In this document: piece by piece, positions 58,414-64,000 of the stretch
Layout of the letters: each line of letters starts with the position of its first letter
How positions within the stretch are numbered: the first letter of the stretch is position 1
NCBI GenBank assembly: GCA_963989245.1
Contig: OZ022348.1
Location: forward strand, 3,090,529-3,154,528
Source: Nansenia antarctica
Lineage: Eukaryota; Chordata; Actinopteri; Argentiniformes; Microstomatidae
DNA: 64,000 nt
Direction: 5' to 3'
Notes under the pieces: model-generated
The model's input: only the letters and a program-made list of their open reading frames with translations
The model's database searches: none
Told to the model about the DNA's origin: nothing
Position numbers and translations under genes: made by a program

Positions 58414-58590
58414 TAGTGGCCTGGGGTGGTCCCGTGGTCTAGCACGCGGGTCTACAGTGCACACATGCCCATGTCGGCATGGGTTTGAATCCAGCCTATG
58501 CCCTGCTGATATGCCCTCTTCTCCTTCTCCTTCTGTTCCTGTTTATCATCACTATCTCTATCCAATAAAATTAAACATTTCAGTGGGACT
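58414..58590 (+). mobile_element. tRNA-derived SINE (family 2), copy 2
   Basis: The head is AGTGGCCTGGGGTGGTCCCG, the B box GGGTTTGAATCCAGCC. A CT-rich body leads to TCCAATAAAATTAAACATTT and CAGTGGGACTG. It parallels the copy at 20900-21062. Confidence 0.82.
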
Positions 58591-58779
58591 GCCACTGGCT
58601 TATTGGTTTATAGCTTACCATTATAGTGGATCGTGCAGCAAGTAATGCCAGTAACCTTCTAGAAAAGTACATAATGTGACTGGGTCTGGTTAAAAAGTCC
58701 ACAAGTCTGGCAACATAATTGTTCTGTTTTTTCCAGATTATACATTGAAATCTGAAAAACAAGTTGAAGAAGTCATGGA

Positions 58780-58936
58780 TATTTGAATGTTGATACCCCC
58801 CAAATCAACCACTCCCCCATTACACTACCTGTCATTATCTACCTGTCCTCTGTCAGTGGGGTTGTCAGCTAACCCTCAGGAAACAAACATGCAGGGATGA
58901 CATGTTTAAATTGCCAAATAATAATGATAATAATAA
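58780..58936 (-). repeat. Unclassified interspersed repeat Z, copy 2
   Basis: Reverse complement of 16465-16640: CCACTCCCCCATTACACTAC, CTGTCATTATC and GTCAGCTAACCCTCAGGAAA, ending in an ATAATAAT-type run. Confidence 0.65.
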
Positions 58937-59344
58937 TTCAAGACTGCCATGTGTGCCAAATGTTTATTACATCCCATTACAAGTACAAGAGAGTAAAATT
59001 CATGGCAATCGAAAAAATTAGGAAAGATACAATTGAGTAATACAATAATAGAATGGTAAAAAATATCATTATCATCATTATCATTATAGTCCATAAAGCA
59101 TCTAGTGGACTTCCCACTCCCATCTGGACATCAAAGCTGTAACAAAAAAAAGAAGACATTTAAACATTTAAAAGGGTCTAAGTTTCCACTGAAAATGTCT
59201 GGACAATAATGTAACGGAAATATTTGGGTAGTGGTGGTAGCTTAAGTCTATTTCAAGAATCAAATCATCTTTCTATTATTGTGCACTCTGCTCTTAAACA
59301 AAAGGGTGTCAAGCAAACCTTCGAGCCCTTTGTCACACATACTT

Positions 59345-59770
59345 ATTTTTCATTAGAGCGACGCACAAGTGTGAACGATGACCACTGGCGGAAGAAGTAA
59401 GTGCCTGTCATGGACAATAAAGCCCGCTACCTCCTTTCCGGCCCCATTGAGACGAGCATTAGTCGGGACGCGCAAACTTCTGAAGGATAATGTTCGCATT
59501 AGAGCTTGATTCATCCGATGTCCCCATTCATTGCCCCTCAGTGAAACAAAGTGAATATCATAGTGCGAGAATTACATCCTGCTTTAGATAAGACCATTTT
59601 TTGCAAGGGACAAATGCACATCATAGATCACCAAACAAAAGCTCTATGAAAAGACCTTGATTAGACTGTTGATTATTCTCTATTCAAATCCAAGGGTTAG
59701 TCTAATATGAGTAGCGCCATTAACCTTGGGAGCATTGAACATTTCCAGGAGGTTAGGCCTCAGTCATTGT
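59345..59770. promoter_or_regulatory. Candidate conserved non-coding element
   Basis: About 425 bp free of repeats, with GACAATAAAGCCCG, GCATTAGAGCTTGATTC, CTTGATTAGACTGTTGATTA and AGCGCCATTAACC words. It is the longest block of this texture in the right half. Inference only. Confidence 0.3.
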
Positions 59771-60060
59771 GAAGTGAAACACACTTTTTCATGTAATGTC
59801 ACATGGATATGTAAGATGGTCAAGGGATAATTAGCTATTGTATGAATTTTGAGGAGGTGAAGCAATCTTAACTAAGAATAGGCCAATGTCGGGAAACACA
59901 CACATCTGTTGCCATGCAACGTTGCTTCTGGAGGTATTGCCACAATGATTGTAAGCAAAAGATCTACATCAAACCCACAGTGATACGATATATACGATAT
60001 GTGCCACCAAATCCATCTACAGGTCCTTTATGTAATGGGCCAAAACAGGCCTAACTGATG

Positions 60061-60065
60061 GTGTG

Positions 60066-60129
<64 letters not shown>
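60061..60129 (+). repeat. (TG)n microsatellite
   Basis: A nearly pure TG run. Confidence 0.97.
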
Positions 60130-60130
<1 letters not shown>

Positions 60131-60948
60131 ACATCAACTGGTACAGCCAGCCAATAATCTAGAAGGGAATGATGCAAACACAATGTCCACAAAAAGAGTA
60201 AACATTTCAGCTATGTTAACAATGTGCAAAAATGTGACTGAATGTGTGTAATGTAAATTCATTTTGCCAGCATTGTTGCCAACACTGTTACAGCTTCAGC
60301 TAGCACGCATAGTATGTCAAGGGCTATCTGATAACAAGGTTGGATGGTGACATCACACCTACGCCTGTGATATTCATCACTGCTCAAAGACAATTATGGA
60401 GTGGGAACTTCAGGGCACCGGAGGGCTAATCCTTTTACCAGGCTTTCTCTCAGCTTTCCAACGTCGCCTGGTCCAGGATATTGACTCTGGCCACTCTAGC
60501 CCAGCACCAAAATTGTGTATTGATTTCCCCTTTTGACAGTTGTTAGTTGGAAACTTAATCAAACCGACCTACATTGTCATATGAGGTACACTGTTGTTAA
60601 ACACAAGACGCCTGTTCCCTGTGATTTGGTTTCAGTGCTCTAATGGTATGCAGCTGCCACGAGCAGGGAAAATCAATAACAACACTGCTGCAGACTCACT
60701 TATACAGTACTGGGCTCTCAAGTTTGTGTTGCAGTGTGGATACATGGTGCTCTCTGTGCACACACTGACAAGTTATACCAAAAGTATTATAAAAACATGA
60801 TGGAAAATAATGTATAAACCAACGCCTAACTGTATTAGATTACCTACAGTACTCATTTATTTATTTTCATAGAATTTGATTAAACAGTGCTGAAACGTCC
60901 TGTCGACGTTATGCTTTAAACCAATTCAGCAATTGATATTATTCATTT
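60130..60948. other. Unassigned stretch
   Basis: No recognised feature. Confidence 0.35.
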
Positions 60949-61452
60949 GTGCCACTTAGGGATGGGAATCCCCAGGTGAGAACCGGTAACAAATTGTTAG
61001 ATGCATCGGAATCGTACGCCTCCAAGGTTATCCATGCTGGCGCGTTGCAAAAATTGTGTCATGATGTCAAACTCTGCGTCTGACGTCAAACTATGTGGTG
61101 TAGTATGCGGTCTCATAGATATAGAAACGGAGGTACCTTAAAGTTTGCGAACGGATACCAGGCGTTGCGTCAAATGTTACTTTTTGTAAAGAAGAACTGT
61201 TTATTTTATCAGTCGGTTTTAGAATGATTTTCCTTGTTCCGTGTTAAATTAATTTTAACATCTTCAAATAGTATTAAGCAGACATCCTTCACTGTAGAGA
61301 CTTGAGATAATAAAACAGCTGCGTTGACGCAGAAAACCTGTGTAGGCCTACTTTTTTTCCACACAAAAAATGTATCAGGAATCGATAAAGAATCAGATCG
61401 ATAAGCAGTCGGTATCAATAACATCTTATCAATTCCCATCCCTAGTGCCACT
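60949..61452. mobile_element. Non-autonomous hAT-type element, 488 bp
   Basis: The element spans 60957-61444. It begins TAGGGATGGGAATC and ends with the near-inverse, AATTCCCATCCCTA. The perfect 8-bp direct repeat GTGCCACT flanks it (60949-60956 and 61445-61452). The subterminal right side has ATCGATAAAGAATCAGATCG. The minus-strand 98-residue frame inside has no transposase motif. An 8-bp duplication indicates hAT. Confidence 0.93.
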
Positions 61453-62906
61453 CCATTGTAGCTTTCCCAACTTTGTATTCTCCAAGATTTTTTTTTTCGA
61501 ATCATGAATGGTATATAGTTATATTAGTATATAGTATACAGTATAGTTTATATTGATTTGACATGGGAAATAATGATGTTGCGTATTGATTGATTGTCTT
61601 CCTTGATTTGTTTCTCCTTGGTTTTCCCTCTGCTCTCTTAAGTCAAACTGTATGTTTTTTTCCGTCATTTTATTTCCAGTGTTTTTGTTACAAAGCAGCA
61701 TTTGAAATGTCCTCAGCGGACCCCTGTAGCTCCTCACCATCTGGCCCGTGAATAAACACTTAAAATATAACACATTTCTGCTTGATTAATCTGTGTCATT
61801 CAACCTAGTAGGGAGCATTTTGCCAATCTAGCATAAATGCATTAACCTTCAAGTCTCACTCCTCCTGCTGTAAGCTTAAAATCCCACTAAAGTGACTTTG
61901 ATTTCCATATCAAATAATTTCTGTGTAAATGTTAGGTTACACACTTTACATGTAAAATGCTCAAAAAGAAGGAAGAAGTAGCTTTTTAACTGATCACAAT
62001 TGCTGAAGCCAGCAGACTACTGGACTGGCTGACTCAGTGTGATTCAAATATTTGATTGGCAGGTCGTCTTGTGAGTCATTCATTCGTAGGTTCAATGTTT
62101 TTCAGCTGGCTGTAATGTTCATTGGTTAACTGCCTACAGTGTGTCTTATGTGGATTTATGCAGCATTTTGGTTTTCAGTTGGATTCTATTAAATTGTTCC
62201 ATTCAGCATTTTCTGCTAGTTTGATTCTTCTGCCCAATGACCCCCTCATTATCATATTGGAGGAATAAATACAGAAATAAATGAATGAAGAAATAATTAA
62301 ATATATATATACGTATATATATATATGAATATTAATTAATGTGAATTTTTCGTACTTACTCGTTTATTTATTAATATATATGTTTTTGCGTACACTGATG
62401 AACAATTATTTATTTATCATTTTGGCAGGTTTGGTCTTCCATAAGTTACATCTAGTCTTGACTGTTATCTGTAACTACCTGACAATAATATTAAGCATCT
62501 TCTTAAATCATAACCAACGAAAACTGAGCTTTTGAGGAAAGTAGCAGGGCTAGATGTTTTCATAAAGAGCGCAGAAACCAAATTTGACACATTCGGGTGA
62601 TGCTAATTTGATATGGTGAAGCCCAAATTTCAAACCAAAACACTGGAAATTATTATAAAATTGTTCTACCTTAACTTCTATAAAGGGGGTGATTTTAATG
62701 GTATAACAAGCTATCAAAGCAGACATTGGCTACGCAACATCTAAGGGAGATGTCCAAAGTTTGGCTTTTTCTGACCCTGGTCAACAGAACTGGTCTGCTT
62801 GATCCCTGTGATTCTCTTCATCAAGTCATTCACATGAATATTCAGTGGATCACCTAGACACTGTTATACACTGATAACACCCTCATTTAGGCAGCTAACC
62901 CCAGTA
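61453..62906. other. Unassigned AT-rich stretch
   Basis: It contains a TATATATA run at 62299-62327. No gene is supported. Confidence 0.35.
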
Positions 62907-63030
62907 GGACTCCAGGGCTCTCAAGACACACGCATTGGGCGTGAGACACATGCATTTCAACCCGTTCACACGCTCACACGCCACACCTTGTCTCACGCCC
63001 AATGCGTGAGACTTGAGAGCCCTGGGACTC
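62907..63030. mobile_element. 112-bp palindromic mini-element
   Basis: The element spans 62913-63024. The left arm CAGGGCTCTCAAGACACACG then CATTGGGCGTGAGACA is answered by its near-perfect inverse (36-bp arms, about two mismatches). The flanks share GGACTC (62907-62912 and 63025-63030). CAGGG termini fit hAT, though the direct repeat is six rather than eight bases. A single long hairpin can form. Confidence 0.85.
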
Positions 63031-63821
63031 TGTTCATCCTGATAGAGAGACATAATGACGGATATGAAAGCTGAACTTTCATCCCTGAAAACTACCTCCG
63101 GTTGGACGTGGAATGATTGACATTTCAGGTAATGGAATCTGTGTGTCAATTTTGTCTTTAGTTGGAGGTCCTGTGTCAGCAGTAATGTTACTCACATCGC
63201 TATTGTTAGTTGATGAATTAGTGTAGGTGTGTACTCAGTAGTACACATGGGTGTAGTTGTGTCCTCAGTAGTACACATGGGGTGGGGGAATCATAATAAC
63301 AGGAAGAAAAAACCCAATGACTGCGTAAAATGAACCTCGTTGTGGGTATCCCAAACAGCATAACACAACTGTTGGGTTATTGATGTAACCCAATGTGCTC
63401 TGTCGATTCAACCCAGCCTTCATCTTCTGTCTTTTCGGTTATGCATTGAGTTCTTTTTAACCCGACATGTGTGTGTGCATGATCAAAAGGCCCTTCACTT
63501 ATCTTGGTGGTTATTAAAAACGATTTGAATGACGTAGGTTCTAATCAAGCTTAAGAGGTAAATATGCCATGCTCCTTTACTGAACTGGGGGGAATGAAAG
63601 TCTTAAGGGGAATCTAGAGGACTTTCATCTAGTACAGAGTGCTTCGGTCAATAGGACTTAATAAATAAATCAATGGGGTTTGAATAAATTAAAATAAAAC
63701 AGAAAGGGGAAATGTTCTTAAGACCATCTAAAACTCTAAATGATATTTAAATCTTAATGGAGTCTCTAAACTACAGTGCGGCGACGATCAGTCACCACCC
63801 AGGCAGAAGTCTCTCACTTAC
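63031..63821. other. Unassigned stretch with a 37-bp tandem duplication
   Basis: GTGTA...CTCAGTAGTACACATGGG occurs twice in tandem at about 63222-63280. Around 63375-63400 TTGGGTTATTGATGTAACCCAA forms a small hairpin (written here as TTGGGTTA + TTGATG + TAACCCAA). Confidence 0.5.
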
Positions 63822-63823
63822 TT

Positions 63824-63882
<59 letters not shown>

Positions 63883-63893
63883 ATGTTTGTCTG

Positions 63894-63933
<40 letters not shown>

Positions 63934-63938
63934 TTGAT

Positions 63939-63990
<52 letters not shown>

Positions 63991-64000
63991 CACGCACACA
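63822..64000 (+). repeat. (CT)n then (CA)n compound microsatellite, runs off the window
   Basis: CT runs at 63822-63930 are broken by TTCATGTTTGTCTGTAT. A CA run with CG variants continues to the last base. Confidence 0.97.

Overview
The window looks like teleost fish nuclear DNA: an intergenic or intronic, repeat-dense stretch. The evidence is long (CA/TG)n and (CT)n microsatellites, (TTAGGG)n-type vertebrate telomere motifs, a Tc1-like element, L2-like and other LINE 3' ends with short tandem tails, several tRNA-derived SINE families with internal A and B boxes, and small inverted-repeat DNA transposons with 8-bp target duplications. I cannot name the species. I found no host protein-coding exon that I would defend. 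All recognisable coding sequence is transposable-element protein, and most of it is broken.

Layout. 0-9 kb: inverted LINE 3' fragments around an inverted-repeat MITE, a second MITE copy fused to a LINE tail, an 11-copy 26-bp minisatellite, a 334-bp hAT-type MITE with a perfect 8-bp target duplication, a LINE 3' end and a SINE. 9-19 kb: a SINE split by a Tx1/L1-like LINE 3' end, two other LINE 3' ends, and a nearly full-length but dead Tc1-like element (17315-18808) with about 200-bp terminal repeats. 19-32 kb: SINEs, L2-like ends, a MITE with a nested LINE tail, and two copies of a fold-back element with a telomere-repeat core. 32-38 kb: a LINE end, a decayed hAT (ZMYM1-like) transposase on the minus strand, and a long CT-rich array. 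39.2-42.2 kb: a complete DNA transposon with about 29-bp terminal inverted repeats, a 4-bp TCAT duplication, ten copies of a 15-bp motif and a DDE-type transposase interrupted by one in-frame stop. 43-52 kb: a second telomere-motif hairpin, tandem repeats, a CT array, and a local duplication in which one copy lacks exactly a GT...AG segment. 52-64 kb: two more telomere-core fold-back elements, a MITE whose terminal repeat has become a tandem array, a 33-bp minisatellite, SINEs, two further small inverted-repeat elements and compound microsatellites.

The most unusual items are the telomere-core fold-back family (four copies plus one unrelated hairpin of similar design), the 3-kb transposon at 39180-42167, the intron-like difference between neighbouring duplicates near 49.7-50.1 kb, the LINE insertion between the promoter boxes of a SINE, and SINE/LINE pairs sharing 3' tails. 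Between the repeats lie several complex, homeobox-site-like, non-repetitive blocks that could be conserved regulatory elements. That is inference from texture only.
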